A stretch of DNA of 64,000 nt from Oscillatoriaceae cyanobacterium Prado104 (GCA_025454405.1 JALOON010000014.1:1-64000), one strand, 5' to 3'; numbered from the stretch's first letter, positions 17,079-25,620 are shown. Notes: generated from the sequence alone by a model not told the origin. A program made the numbers and translations.

Positions 17079-17299
17079 AATATACAGTAGTTATCCAATG
17101 GTCAGAAGAAGATCGGTGCTTTGTCGTATTTTTGCCCGAATTTGATGATGTAATGCAGCCGGTGACTCACGGCGATTCTTATGAAGAAGCTATTTGCAAT
17201 GCGCGGGAGGTACTAGAGTTACTCATCGAAAGCTGTGAAGCTGAAGGTAAGCCATTGCCAGCAATTAAGAAAATAGAACGATTATTTCAGGCTGCATGA
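17075..17299 (+). CDS. HicB family antitoxin-like protein
   Basis: A 74-residue single-domain HicB: YTVVIQWSEEDRCFVVFLPE at the start and HGDSYEEAICNAREVLELLI in the middle, the usual partial RNase-H fold. The start is GTG. A HicA toxin (double-stranded RNA-binding, about 60-80 residues with an SHH motif) would be expected adjacent, but none is visible on either side, so this is an orphan antitoxin or a regulator of the following HTH/PIN pair. Confidence 0.85.
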   Translation: MKYTVVIQWSEEDRCFVVFLPEFDDVMQPVTHGDSYEEAICNAREVLELLIESCEAEGKPLPAIKKIERLFQAA

Positions 17300-17337
17300 A
17301 ACCGTAAATCTTAGAAAAATACATCACGAGAGAGACT

Positions 17338-17802
17338 ATGTTGAAACAAAAACCATCGCCAGAATCTGTTTTAATTCCCGAACAAGAAACAGAAGCTATA
17401 AAAAAATTACAGCAGATTCTCAGCCTCGAACCCGCACAAGTAAAATTAGTGGCAAGTCATGGAGAAGAAATTCTCATTCCCGAATCAGTTTACAATTTGC
17501 TGGGTCAAGTTGTGCGCGCAATGGCATCAGGTCAAGCTGTATCCATCGTAACTCACAATCGCGAACTGACGGTGCATCAAGCTGCCGATCTCCTGAATGT
17601 ATCGCGAAAATTTCTTGTCAAATTGCTAGATGAAGGAGCAATCCCTTATATTGAAGTTGGTTCGCACCGGCGGATACTTTTCCAAGACTTAATGACTTAC
17701 AAGGAACAGCGGAAAGTTCAGCGCCGCCAAGCACTTAAGGAACTAACTCAATTCCTTCAAGATGAAGGTTTTTACGAAGAATCTATATCCGATGCAAGTT
17801 AA
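17338..17802 (+). CDS. excisionase-type HTH antitoxin
   Basis: The 154-residue protein has a MerR/excisionase-like winged helix at about residues 78-130 (ELTVHQAADLLNVSRKFLVK, then EVGSHRRILFQDLMTYKEQR). The N-terminal half is helical and lacks a known domain. It sits five bases before a PIN gene, the standard arrangement of this two-gene toxin-antitoxin type, in which the HTH protein neutralises the toxin and represses the operon. A 60-base remnant of a similar gene is found at 18528-18587. Confidence 0.85.
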   Translation: MLKQKPSPESVLIPEQETEAIKKLQQILSLEPAQVKLVASHGEEILIPESVYNLLGQVVRAMASGQAVSIVTHNRELTVHQAADLLNVSRKFLVKLLDEGAIPYIEVGSHRRILFQDLMTYKEQRKVQRRQALKELTQFLQDEGFYEESISDAS

Positions 17803-17807
17803 GTAGT

Positions 17808-18305
17808 ATGGAAGTTCCTTCGGTTGTTTTAGATTCCTGCGTCATTTTCCCCATGCCTTTATGCGATACGCTGCTGCGTGCTGCTGAGGCTGAGTTGTAC
17901 TGCGTTCATTTTTCACAAGAAATTCTCGATGGTGCTACCCGCAATCTGGTAAAAAAAGGAAGAATGACAGAGGCCAAAGCAGCACGTTTTCAAGCGATGA
18001 TAAAGAACACCTTTCCTGATGCAACTGTCGAAGTGCCTGCAAGTTTAGTAGAAGCAATGACAAATCATCCGGGCGATCGCCATGTTGTAGCTGCTGCGAT
18101 CGTAGCAAATGCTAAAGTCATCGTTACAGATAACCTCAAACATTTCTCGAAGGAGGCTTTGGAACCTTATGGAATTGAGGCACAGCACCCGGATGTATTT
18201 CTAACTGAGCTTTTCGATAATGACCCCGATTCAATGATTGAAGTAATTCGCCAGCAGGCTAATGCCGCCCGCACCGCAGAAAAGATCGACAAATGTATAG
18301 TCTGA
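17808..18305 (+). CDS. PIN domain toxin with altered C-terminus
   Basis: The 165-residue PIN protein begins VPSVVLDSCVIFPMPLCDTL (first Asp in LDSC), with GDRHVVAAAIVANAKVIVTD carrying later acidic positions. It is the toxin partner of the upstream HTH gene. Its last residues, from about AARTAEKIDKCIV to the stop, are encoded by bases that belong to the antisense of the duplicated methyltransferase fragment starting near 18263. The native end of the toxin has therefore been replaced. The PIN core is intact, so activity may be retained. Confidence 0.85.
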   Translation: MEVPSVVLDSCVIFPMPLCDTLLRAAEAELYCVHFSQEILDGATRNLVKKGRMTEAKAARFQAMIKNTFPDATVEVPASLVEAMTNHPGDRHVVAAAIVANAKVIVTDNLKHFSKEALEPYGIEAQHPDVFLTELFDNDPDSMIEVIRQQANAARTAEKIDKCIV

Positions 18306-18520
18306 TGCTGGCAGTAACTGAGATTCAATATCGCTGAATATTTTGTAGCGATCGCACTCATCTGTTTCTAGTTGGCGTTGAATGCGATCGTAACGACCTA
18401 ATTTTGCTTTTTTCTGCTTTTTGGCAGGAATTGTTTCTGCCTCGTTTGAGAATAAAGAGAGTTGTATTGCTTCCATTTGAGATTTGTTTGCGGTATCGTG
18501 TATATTGTACTGCAATGAAC
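18263..18520 (-). pseudogene. 5' fragment of a C5 DNA methyltransferase
   Basis: About 258 bases closely similar to 16733-16985. From the ATG at 18476 it encodes MEAIQLSLFSNEAETIPAKK, GRYDRIQRQLET and ends in DYTFVDLFCGAGG, the SAM-binding motif I, after which the methyltransferase similarity stops and the frame runs into the PIN gene's antisense. Codon differences from the intact gene are many, so it is either an old duplicate or a second allele left by recombination. Confidence 0.8.
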
Positions 18521-18527
18521 GAACGAA

Positions 18528-18587
18528 AATGGAACGCGATCGCGAACTGAAAACTGAGGAAGCTGCCGATATTCCCGATCTAAAATA
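18528..18587 (+). pseudogene. fragment of an excisionase-type HTH antitoxin
   Basis: Encodes RDRELKTEEAADIPDLKY, similar to NRELTVHQAADLLNV in the HTH gene at 17338-17802. Only this helix remains. Its presence upstream of the second methyltransferase start mirrors the order of the intact locus and supports duplication of the whole divergent unit. Confidence 0.45.
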
Positions 18588-18696
18588 CTGTTGAAGGGCG
18601 CGAGGCTATTTTACCGAGATACTCTTCCATCTCATTATTATTAATTGGTTCTCCCGGCACAAACTTGCCAATGCGATTGATATAAGCGCTGTACAT
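18580..18696 (-). pseudogene. N-terminal fragment of a ketoacyl-ACP synthase III-like protein
   Basis: The minus strand from the ATG at 18696 reads MYSAYINRIGKFVPGEPINN, then NEMEEYLGKIASRPS and stops at 18580-18582. The pattern (I)NRIGKFxPxxPxxNxExExYLG is that of the start of FabH-like synthases in filamentous cyanobacteria. Only 38 codons are left, so it cannot be functional. Confidence 0.4.
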
Positions 18697-19024
18697 GGTG
18701 TAATCCTCTACAACAGTTGACAGTTGGTAAGGAGTTTTGAGTTGTGAATGCGTGAGTTTTGAGTTAAAGACAGTTCAAAATTCACAACTCAAAACTTAAA
18801 ACTCAGAGCTTCCCCTCTCTGCCTCTTCCTTCTTCTTTCTGCTATAAAATTGATTTTGCTGTGCCAAGCGGTGAATTTGCAAGCATGAAGCAGGTATCTC
18901 CCAGAGAGAGGCGAAATTAGACAAGTTTAGCCACAACCCGCAGAAGCAACCTGAAATGAGGTGAAGTTTTCTCGAAAATTGAGTCAATATGTAAGAAGAG
19001 TTCCTTCGCAGCTTCCCGAAAGAA
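18697..19024. other. intergenic stretch with AACTCAAAA-type repeats
   Basis: Contains an inverted arrangement of short repeats (GTTTTGAGTTGTGAA near 18733 and TTCACAACTCAAAACTTAAA near 18780) that can pair, followed by sequence probably serving as promoter for the gene at 19025. No RNA or protein gene recognised. Confidence 0.4.
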
Positions 19025-20041
19025 ATGGATATTGCACAACTCAATGCTTGGTATTCTCAATCTCAACGCCGCGTCGCTGTCTCGCTGCTGATGAAACGAG
19101 TAGGTGTAACTCGCACTAGGGCTGAATGCTTGATCAGGCTGTGGGTTTACTTATTGGTGAAACAGCTTCAGGAAAGCCAGCCCAGACTCAAACCGCCGCT
19201 GGCAAAACTCGAATTGCTAGAAACAGAGATGCAGTGTACTCACCGGGAAGCAGCAGAACTATTTTACAGCGATTCCGATCGCGGGAGCGATCGGGCTGCC
19301 GGCATGATGTTAGATAAATTAGAAGCACTCGGATTAATTACCAAACACTTTGACGGTAACGCTACCGCGATCGAAATTCAAGCAATCCCAGAAATTTTAG
19401 ATACTGCTGCGCCGGAAAATCCCGTACCGCTTAAAATAGATGATTTCGACCCTCGGTGCGATGCCATCCCTGTCGCCAATTTATTAGCAACTAATTACAA
19501 CTGGATGAACCGCAACAATAATGCAGTTCCCTACAATATTGCGAGAATTCTCCGGGTTATGGCAGGCCAATATTCAAAAGGAATGGGAGTTTTGCGCCGC
19601 TGCGACAATCTCAATCCGGTAGGTTTTTATTTACTTTACCCCACCGCTGCCGAATCGGAAGTTAATTTTTTTAACCCTCCTAGCAAAAGCCTGCATTTAA
19701 GTTCTGTTTCCGATGTCGATCCCTTCAAAGTCGCTGTACCGGGAGATGAGAATTGCCAGTCAGTATTTGTCCGCAGTTGGATTATCGACGAGCCATATTT
19801 TGAAGCATACCGCTTGGTTTTTCTCGAACACATACAGCAAGTTTTATGTGACATGAAAAAAGATTTTCCCAATCTTTGCGATATCTATACGCTAATGATT
19901 CACCCGAGGTACGAAAAACAGAGTTTGGCTTTGGGGTTTCAAAAAACTAGCAGCGACAATCAGCTATCTGTTTATTGGATGTATCTGGCATTGGATAGAT
20001 ATTTGGCATTGGATATCAAAGTGGCATTAGTGAATGCTTAA
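19025..20041 (+). CDS. conserved cyanobacterial protein of unknown function
   Basis: A 338-residue soluble protein. The first 110 residues are helical and contain what looks like a helix-turn-helix (SLLMKRVGVTRTRAECLIRL and then THREAAELFYSD). The second half, from about residue 165, is mixed alpha/beta with GFYLLYPTAAESEVNFFNPP and a late WMYLALDRYLALDIKVALVN, which in outline resembles an acyltransferase-like fold, but no catalytic motif can be assigned. It is monocistronic. I do not name a function. Confidence 0.65.
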   Translation: MDIAQLNAWYSQSQRRVAVSLLMKRVGVTRTRAECLIRLWVYLLVKQLQESQPRLKPPLAKLELLETEMQCTHREAAELFYSDSDRGSDRAAGMMLDKLEALGLITKHFDGNATAIEIQAIPEILDTAAPENPVPLKIDDFDPRCDAIPVANLLATNYNWMNRNNNAVPYNIARILRVMAGQYSKGMGVLRRCDNLNPVGFYLLYPTAAESEVNFFNPPSKSLHLSSVSDVDPFKVAVPGDENCQSVFVRSWIIDEPYFEAYRLVFLEHIQQVLCDMKKDFPNLCDIYTLMIHPRYEKQSLALGFQKTSSDNQLSVYWMYLALDRYLALDIKVALVNA

Positions 20042-20345
20042 ATAGGGCTTGGTGAATAAGTTGTCTGAGTGGAAGAGGGAATAGGGAACAGGAAAGTGTA
20101 TGTTTTTTTCAGGGTCAAGGTTTTTTGGAAAACAATAAATATTCAATAGGGTCAAAAGATTCAAGAAAATCATTTTACCCTACAGAAATCTGCTGCAATT
20201 AACCTAATGATTTATGTTCTATTCTTTAATGGGTGTTTGTACATCGCCAAACTCATTTTATTTCAGTTTCAACTGCGCGGTCTACTGGTATTTAAATACC
20301 AGTGAACTTGGAGGAAAACCACTTGCCACAACCCAAAATTAGATG
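20042..20345. other. intergenic stretch with perfect 20-base palindrome
   Basis: Between two convergent genes. At 20284-20303 lies the perfect palindrome ACTGGTATTTAAATACCAGT. Without a following T-run it is not a classical terminator in either direction. The rest is AT-rich without coding potential. Confidence 0.5.
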
Positions 20346-21179
20346 CTATTTAATGAGATCTTCGAGGGAGGGAAATAGCAATTTTTCGGCACCGATTTTT
20401 GGGCAATCGCAAGTTTGTTGATTTGCAGTTGTAGCCGATACTTTTCCCAGCAGCAGTCGGATGCTTTCTATTAGCAGTGGTAGGGTTAATAGGACGATCG
20501 ATGTTGATACAATCAAGCTAATTAAGCCGTCTGCCCAGTTCCAGTGCAGCCACGCTACGGCGATCGCTGCTATAATTACTCCGATCGAGGAACAAATATC
20601 GGCTATGGCGTGCAAAAATGCGCTTTTGAGATTGATGTCTCCGTGACAGCATGAGTGCAAGCAAAAGGCGTCGATCGAGTTGATGCTTAAGCCGACAATG
20701 GCGGTAATTAACATCGGGAAACCGTCGATTTCCGGGGAGGGAGACTGCAAACGGCCGATCGATTCTACTGCAATCCACAACGCGCTCGCCACTAAGCTGG
20801 TACTGTTAATTAATGCTGCGATCGTTCCGGGTCGATCGAGCGGGCGATCGACCGTACAGTTATAATTATCTGAGGGCTTGCTGTTGCGGTTTGTCCAGGA
20901 TGAGTATAAGGTGGCTGCTAAGGTGATTACTAATGCTGCTACATCGGAGAAAACATGTCCTGCATCTGCTAGCAAGGACAAGCTGCCAGAACTAATGGCG
21001 GCAATTAATTCTGCTGCAAAAAAGCTGCTTAGCAAAACTAATGCTATCTGCAACAGCCTCACTTTGGACATTTGGGAATTTACTTGACCGCCGCGCGCGA
21101 TCTCTCTGAGGTTTTTGTTAAAATTGCTTTGAACCGGAAATATCATGCAGTCACTCTTAAACTCAAACTCTATTATCAA
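20346..21179 (-). CDS. cation diffusion facilitator (CDF) family transporter
   Basis: The 277-residue protein has six transmembrane segments and the CDF signatures: AELIAAISSGSLSLLADAGHVFSDVAAL in TM1-2, with the metal-binding HxxxD (AGHVFSD), and HAIADICSSIGV in TM5, with the second HxxxD. Family members exchange Zn2+ or similar divalent ions for protons. The protein ends soon after TM6 with a short cysteine-containing tail (TCDCPKIG) and lacks the usual cytosolic ferredoxin-like domain. A later start near codon 38 (SKVRLLQIALVLL) is possible, since the first 35 residues are not typical. Confidence 0.88.
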   Translation of the reverse strand: MIIEFEFKSDCMIFPVQSNFNKNLREIARGGQVNSQMSKVRLLQIALVLLSSFFAAELIAAISSGSLSLLADAGHVFSDVAALVITLAATLYSSWTNRNSKPSDNYNCTVDRPLDRPGTIAALINSTSLVASALWIAVESIGRLQSPSPEIDGFPMLITAIVGLSINSIDAFCLHSCCHGDINLKSAFLHAIADICSSIGVIIAAIAVAWLHWNWADGLISLIVSTSIVLLTLPLLIESIRLLLGKVSATTANQQTCDCPKIGAEKLLFPSLEDLIK

Positions 21180-21180
21180 C

Positions 21181-21289
21181 GATAGCTAGTCTAAATTAGT
21201 AGTAAATTTTTTACCCCACCCCAACCCTCCCCTTACTCAGGGGAGGGAGTAAGAGAGAGTGCGTGCAAATGATTTAAACTTACTATATC
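21181..21289. repeat. second copy of the MITE-like repeat
   Basis: Shares GTAAATTTTTTACCCCACCC, then CCCTCCCCTTACTCAGGGGAGGG with the element at 8915-9016, and has similar outer ends (GATAGC and TATATC) with an inner AAATGATT arm. The two copies differ in the hairpin loop (TTACTCA against TTATTAA). Confidence 0.6.
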
Positions 21290-21342
21290 AACTGTCAACT
21301 ATTTGCTATCAACTGACAAGGTTCGCGATCGTCCTCGATCGC

Positions 21343-21416
21343 AAAACTGTCAACTGTCAACTATCAACTGTCAACTATCAACTGTCAACTGTCAACTGTC
21401 AACTGTCAACTATCGA
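21343..21416. repeat. heptamer short tandem repeat, TGTCAAC/TATCAAC
   Basis: Ten or so tandem copies of the 7-mer (TGTCAAC with TATCAAC variants). The same heptamer recurs at 22195-22211, 28314-28328, 48502-48535 and 50075-50103. Such short tandemly repeated repeats are a known feature of filamentous cyanobacterial genomes. This array runs right up to the hpsU 5' region. Confidence 0.9.
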
Positions 21417-21488
21417 AGGATGTTTTCTAATTCGCCAACTTCCGATCCGGAACCGGAAAATGCAAGTGCAAATTCTGCGAACTCCGAG

Positions 21489-22094
21489 ATGAATTATACT
21501 GCTATGAGCGACGTTCGATCGGCTGATTTCGCTGGTGAGTCTTGGGTGGATTTGCGCAGGTACGACCAATCGAATTTCGATCGCGGCAGATCTGGCTGGT
21601 TTGTTTTGCTTTGGTGGTTGGTACAGGCGATCGTGTTTCCTTTGACTCCGCATCCATTCAATCATATCAGGCGGTGGTTGCTGCGATTATTTGGAGCTAA
21701 AATAGGTTGCGGGGTTATTGTTCGCCCGACTGCCCGTTTCACCTATCCTTGGAAAGTTGAAATTGGCGATTGGAGTTGGATCGGGGATGATGTGGTTTTT
21801 TACAGTCTCGATCGAATTTCGATCGGCAAACATTGCGTTATTTCTCAGAAAAGTTACCTCTGCACCGGCACTCACGACCCTCAAGACCCAGCTTTTGGCT
21901 TAATCACAGCATCTGTTATCATACATGATGGCGCGTGGATTGCTGCTGACTGTTTTATCAGTCCGGGCGTCGCAATCGGTGCAAATGCTTTAATTGGTGC
22001 TCGCAGCAGCGTATTTAAAAATATGCCTGCTGGCTTTATCTGTATGGGAAATCCATGCGTTCCGCGCGATCGGCGAGAAATTCGCAACGGTTAA
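21489..22094 (+). CDS. hpsU: hormogonium polysaccharide biosynthesis acetyltransferase HpsU-like
   Basis: A 201-residue WcaF-type sugar O-acetyltransferase with left-handed beta-helix hexapeptide repeats. The N-terminal part (VDLRRYDQSNFDRGRSGW, then VFPLTPHPFNHIRRWLLRLF) and the core IGDWSWIGDDVVFYSLDRI, SQKSYLCTGTHD and GARSSVFKNMPAG match the family used in hormogonium polysaccharide synthesis, needed for surface motility. The conserved histidine of CTGTHD is probably catalytic. The frame is open upstream through the TGTCAAC array; ATGs at 21420, 21489 and 21504 are all possible starts. It supports a filamentous, gliding organism. Confidence 0.82.
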   Translation: MNYTAMSDVRSADFAGESWVDLRRYDQSNFDRGRSGWFVLLWWLVQAIVFPLTPHPFNHIRRWLLRLFGAKIGCGVIVRPTARFTYPWKVEIGDWSWIGDDVVFYSLDRISIGKHCVISQKSYLCTGTHDPQDPAFGLITASVIIHDGAWIAADCFISPGVAIGANALIGARSSVFKNMPAGFICMGNPCVPRDRREIRNG

Positions 22095-22235
22095 AATTTC
22101 TGTTATTTTATTACAGTCTTGCGCTCTAAATAATAACGGTAAGGTGCGTCGCAAGCACCCTACAAGATCGACTTAAGGTGCGCGCTGCGCCCCCTGTCAA
22201 CTGTCAACTGTTTAAAGAGGGATTTTGCAGCAGAA

Positions 22236-23825
22236 ATGTTATTTTCGACTTTCAGTGAAGCACAAACTAGCTTTTTCCTTTATACCTTATTTATATCGGC
22301 GAGCGCTGCTACTATTTTATATGTAATTCTGTTTTACTTGCTGCGATCGCTTTTTCGGCGTTGGGAAACCGATGCAGCCCTCGTCATCCTCAGCATTTCC
22401 CAATTTCCGGTACTGGCGCTGTTCGTCCTCGGCTGCTTGAAAATAGCCTTTTTCAACTTACACGGTGCTGGGCTGTTTCAATGGATAGAAAAAACGATCG
22501 CTGCCTTAATTATTGCTGCGACAACTTTCTGGGTAAGTCAGCTATTTACTCAAGTTCTAGTTTATTACTTAACAGCCTACGCCCGCCGCACAGAAGCTAT
22601 CTGGGATGATGTATTAATTCCCATCCTGCAAAGCTTCGTACCTCCCTTAATTTACCTGTTCGGCACTTTCTTTTTCTTGCAAACTCTGGGCATAGATTTA
22701 ACCGGGCTGTGGGTGGCATTTGGCGGTATTACCTTCGTATTGGGTTTTGCTTTGCGGGAGATTTTAGCAGACTTTTTCAGCGGTTTAATTTTATTAATTG
22801 ATACTCCGTTTCAATTTGGAGATATGATAGCTTTGCCCAACGGTTCGACGGCAGTCATTAAAAAAATCGGTTTGCGGGTAACGCATTTATATCTCATCGA
22901 CAACCACTGCGAAATATATACTCCCAATTCCCAGCTAGCAGCTAAAGATATAGTCAATCTCAGCCGCCCGACTCCTCACTTTGCTTATTCAATAAACCTG
23001 TCAGTGAAACCCGACGCCGATCCGGTAAATACAACTAAAATTTTGAGAGAAATTGTCCTCGGGCATCCAGATACTTTAGGCAACCTTGATGCTAAACTAG
23101 AAAACTTAGATAAGTTTACCGGATTCGCCGAGGCGCAGCCGGGAAAGATGTCAAAACAGGAAGCAGGGCGGTTGCGTTTGTTAGCCGAAAAAGAGGTAAA
23201 CCAACAATTAGCAAAAATCGAGAAAGCGTTTGATGAATTAATTGCTCAAATTAAAGTTTTAGAAAAAGGGGGACTGGATGCAGCAGAAATTAGTATTTTG
23301 CAAGTTGCCTATCAAGATATATTGAAAAAAGTGGGATTGCGTGCTGCGATCGATACTAAGAGCAAGCGCGGTCGATCGACCCTCGAAGAACTGTTAACAC
23401 CCGACATCGAAAATACCCTAATTGGCTCGATTAGAAACTGGTATAAAATTTGGTTGCAAGACCCAGATTTGCTTCCCGAAGATGAAACTATTTTACCAGA
23501 AGAATGGGAACCTAAAATTGAGTTATTGAAATTTAAACTCAATAAATTATATCAGAAAATATCTCATCCCGGAGGAGATGAAACGCGATTGGACGACTAC
23601 GGAACTAATTTTTTAGAATGGTTGCGAGACAATTTCAAACAGTCTCAAACAACATGGAAAGAACCACAAATTCGGATGACTGATATTAAAATTGATGGCA
23701 TAGAATTTGCTGTTAGGTTCTATGTAGACAATATTAAATTAGAACATTGGTGGCGTGGCAACCGCGTAAGCAACCAACTACGCAGGGAAATAGTACGGCG
23801 TTTGAGACAAGCATATATTTACTAA
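22236..23825 (+). CDS. MscS family mechanosensitive ion channel with long C-terminal extension
   Basis: The 529-residue membrane protein has four to five N-terminal transmembrane segments, then the pore helix and MscS beta domain (FGGITFVLGFALREILADFF, then PFQFGDMIALPNGSTAVIKK, YTPNSQLAAKDIVNLSRP) at about residues 150-260. Unusually, residues 275-450 form a charged, largely helical insertion or extension (EAGRLRLLAEKEVNQQLAKI) before a final beta segment. MscS channels open under membrane tension on hypo-osmotic shock. It is followed one base later by a second MscS gene, so the pair is surely co-transcribed. Confidence 0.88.
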   Translation: MLFSTFSEAQTSFFLYTLFISASAATILYVILFYLLRSLFRRWETDAALVILSISQFPVLALFVLGCLKIAFFNLHGAGLFQWIEKTIAALIIAATTFWVSQLFTQVLVYYLTAYARRTEAIWDDVLIPILQSFVPPLIYLFGTFFFLQTLGIDLTGLWVAFGGITFVLGFALREILADFFSGLILLIDTPFQFGDMIALPNGSTAVIKKIGLRVTHLYLIDNHCEIYTPNSQLAAKDIVNLSRPTPHFAYSINLSVKPDADPVNTTKILREIVLGHPDTLGNLDAKLENLDKFTGFAEAQPGKMSKQEAGRLRLLAEKEVNQQLAKIEKAFDELIAQIKVLEKGGLDAAEISILQVAYQDILKKVGLRAAIDTKSKRGRSTLEELLTPDIENTLIGSIRNWYKIWLQDPDLLPEDETILPEEWEPKIELLKFKLNKLYQKISHPGGDETRLDDYGTNFLEWLRDNFKQSQTTWKEPQIRMTDIKIDGIEFAVRFYVDNIKLEHWWRGNRVSNQLRREIVRRLRQAYIY

Positions 23826-23826
23826 A

Positions 23827-25335
23827 TTGGCAAGACTCACTGTGAATACCATACCCGAAGAATTTCTGACATTTATATCGCAATTATTTACAACTACCTT
23901 ATTTAGAATTGGCGAAAATCCCGTATCGCTACGATCGCTCTTAGAACTGATTCTTTCCTTTATAGCCGTGGTAGCGATCTCGCGCTATTTTACTAACTTT
24001 ATCAAAGAAAAGTTGCTGCTGAAACTGGGAATTGATGAAGGGAATAGAGAGGCGATCGCAATAATTGTCCGCTATTTAATAGTAGCTTTAGGAGTTATTG
24101 CCGCCATCCAAGGTATCGGCTTTAACCTGACTTCTTTAGCTGTAGTTGCGGGCGGTTTGGGAGTGGGAATTGGCTTCGGTATCCAGGATTTAACGACTAA
24201 TTTTGTCAGCGGCATTACCCTACTTTTAGACAGGCCGATTAAAGTCGGAGATTTTGTGGAGTTAGAAGGAGTGATGGGCATAGTTAAAGAAATTACTATT
24301 CGATCGACCATCATTACAACTAATTACGATTCCAGCGTCATCGTTCCCAACAGCACCATGATAGGTAACAAAATAGTTAACTGGAGTTACGAAAATCCGC
24401 TGCTGTGTTTGCGCTTAACTATCGAAGTAGCTGAAAATAGCGACCCGCTGTTAGTAACTGAAACTTTGTTAAACATTGCTTGCGCGGAAGCCTGTGTCTT
24501 GTACGAACCAAATCCGAAAGTATTGTTTGTCGAGTTTGGCGATGACAGTTTTAAATTTGAACTGTTAGTGTGGACGGATAAGCCGACGGAAAGAGAAGTA
24601 ATTAAAAGTTCTTTGAACTTCGCGATCGAGTACAATTTTCGACAGCAAGGAATCAACTTTCCCTTCAACGACAGAGAACTTTATTTGCAAAATCCCGAAG
24701 TTTTGCTGCCGCTGTTCAACAAAAACGAAACGGCTGTTAACTTGCGCGCCACAACTTCTGAAAACATTCCGCCTGCTGCCAAGCGCCAAACACACTTGGT
24801 GCTGGCGGAAGAGACGAAAAAAAGGTCGTCTCTCAGCGGCTTGCTGCGACAGGTAAAATACTTTGAACATTTAAACGATATTGAATTGCGACAATTAATA
24901 GAAGTTGGCTGCAGGCACAAGCTGCGATCGCAAGAATTTTTATTTCGCGAAAATGAGCCGGGAGATGCTTTTTATATCATCCTTTCGGGTTCGGTAGAAG
25001 TGTTTGTAGAATCCCTTGACAAACATTTAACTAATCTAGAATCTGGCAAGTTTTTCGGCGAACTATCCCTGATGTTAGGAATTCCCAGAACCGCTTCGGT
25101 GAGGGCTTTAGAAGATACAGTTTTGTTTGCTATCAACCGTACAGGCTTTCAAAAGATTTTAACAGAAAGACCCGATTTATCGGAACAAATCATACAAGAA
25201 ATAGCGAAGCACAAGGAAGAATTGAGCGAAAGACAGCAGCAATTGCGAGAATTAGGTTTGATAGAAGCAGTAGAAGATGACCAAAATCCTGTAGAATGGG
25301 TGAGAAAACGCTTGAAAAAATTATTCGGAACTTGA
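23827..25335 (+). CDS. MscS channel with C-terminal cyclic nucleotide-binding domain
   Basis: A 502-residue protein. The MscS part (about residues 40-290) contains GGLGVGIGFGIQDLTTNFVS (pore-lining helix) and RPIKVGDFVELEGVMGIVKE. From about residue 345 there is a cNMP-binding domain: RENEPGDAFYIILSGSVEVF, KFFGELSLMLGIPRTASVRA (phosphate-binding cassette with GELSL and PRTASV). Such fusions suggest tension gating tuned by cAMP or cGMP. The start is TTG at 23827 or GTG at 23842, just after the previous gene. In the same frame, coding-like sequence continues past the TGA for two repeats (see next entry). Confidence 0.9.
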   Translation: MARLTVNTIPEEFLTFISQLFTTTLFRIGENPVSLRSLLELILSFIAVVAISRYFTNFIKEKLLLKLGIDEGNREAIAIIVRYLIVALGVIAAIQGIGFNLTSLAVVAGGLGVGIGFGIQDLTTNFVSGITLLLDRPIKVGDFVELEGVMGIVKEITIRSTIITTNYDSSVIVPNSTMIGNKIVNWSYENPLLCLRLTIEVAENSDPLLVTETLLNIACAEACVLYEPNPKVLFVEFGDDSFKFELLVWTDKPTEREVIKSSLNFAIEYNFRQQGINFPFNDRELYLQNPEVLLPLFNKNETAVNLRATTSENIPPAAKRQTHLVLAEETKKRSSLSGLLRQVKYFEHLNDIELRQLIEVGCRHKLRSQEFLFRENEPGDAFYIILSGSVEVFVESLDKHLTNLESGKFFGELSLMLGIPRTASVRALEDTVLFAINRTGFQKILTERPDLSEQIIQEIAKHKEELSERQQQLRELGLIEAVEDDQNPVEWVRKRLKKLFGT

Positions 25336-25620
25336 AACAAAGCAAGGTCGATTGAACTGGGCAATTTGTTGCCGACAGCGGTTACTAATTTACTAGCGTT
25401 GCCCGTGACAGAATTGACTGTTTTTTTAGAACAAATGCCTCAGTTATCAGCCGATGAATTGAGAGAAAAGTTAGGCGAAATCTCTGAATAAACAAGGAGT
25501 GTAGCAGCGGTCGATCGCCCCATAACCGTTAATAATTTGTTAGCATTGCCTGTTAAAGAAGCCACTGTATTTTTCAAACAACTGCCACAATATTTACAGG
25601 AATTACGTACTCCGATCTAA
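25336..25620 (+). pseudogene. in-frame tail of the MscS/cNMP gene split by stop codons
   Basis: Downstream of the TGA at 25333-25335 the same reading frame encodes TAVTNLLALPVTELTVFLEQ and MPQLSADELREKLGEISE up to a TAA at 25489, and then, still in the same frame, ITVNNLLALPVKEATVFFKQ and LPQYLQEL up to a TAA at 25618. The two segments are diverged tandem repeats of about 40 residues. They look like an ancestral C-terminal tail that has been cut off by two stop codons, or a decayed separate gene in the same frame. Confidence 0.6.

Noticed and set aside
17075-17299. Complete HicAB toxin-antitoxin system
   Set aside because: Only HicB is identifiable; no HicA-like protein with the SHH motif is encoded on either side.
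20284-20303. Perfect palindrome as terminator of the convergent genes
   Set aside because: No T-run follows on either strand and the stem is AT-rich, so a protein-binding site or chance is equally likely.
21343-21416. TGTCAAC array as part of the hpsU coding sequence
   Set aside because: The frame through it gives a low-complexity CQLSTV repeat not found in relatives; the gene starts after it.
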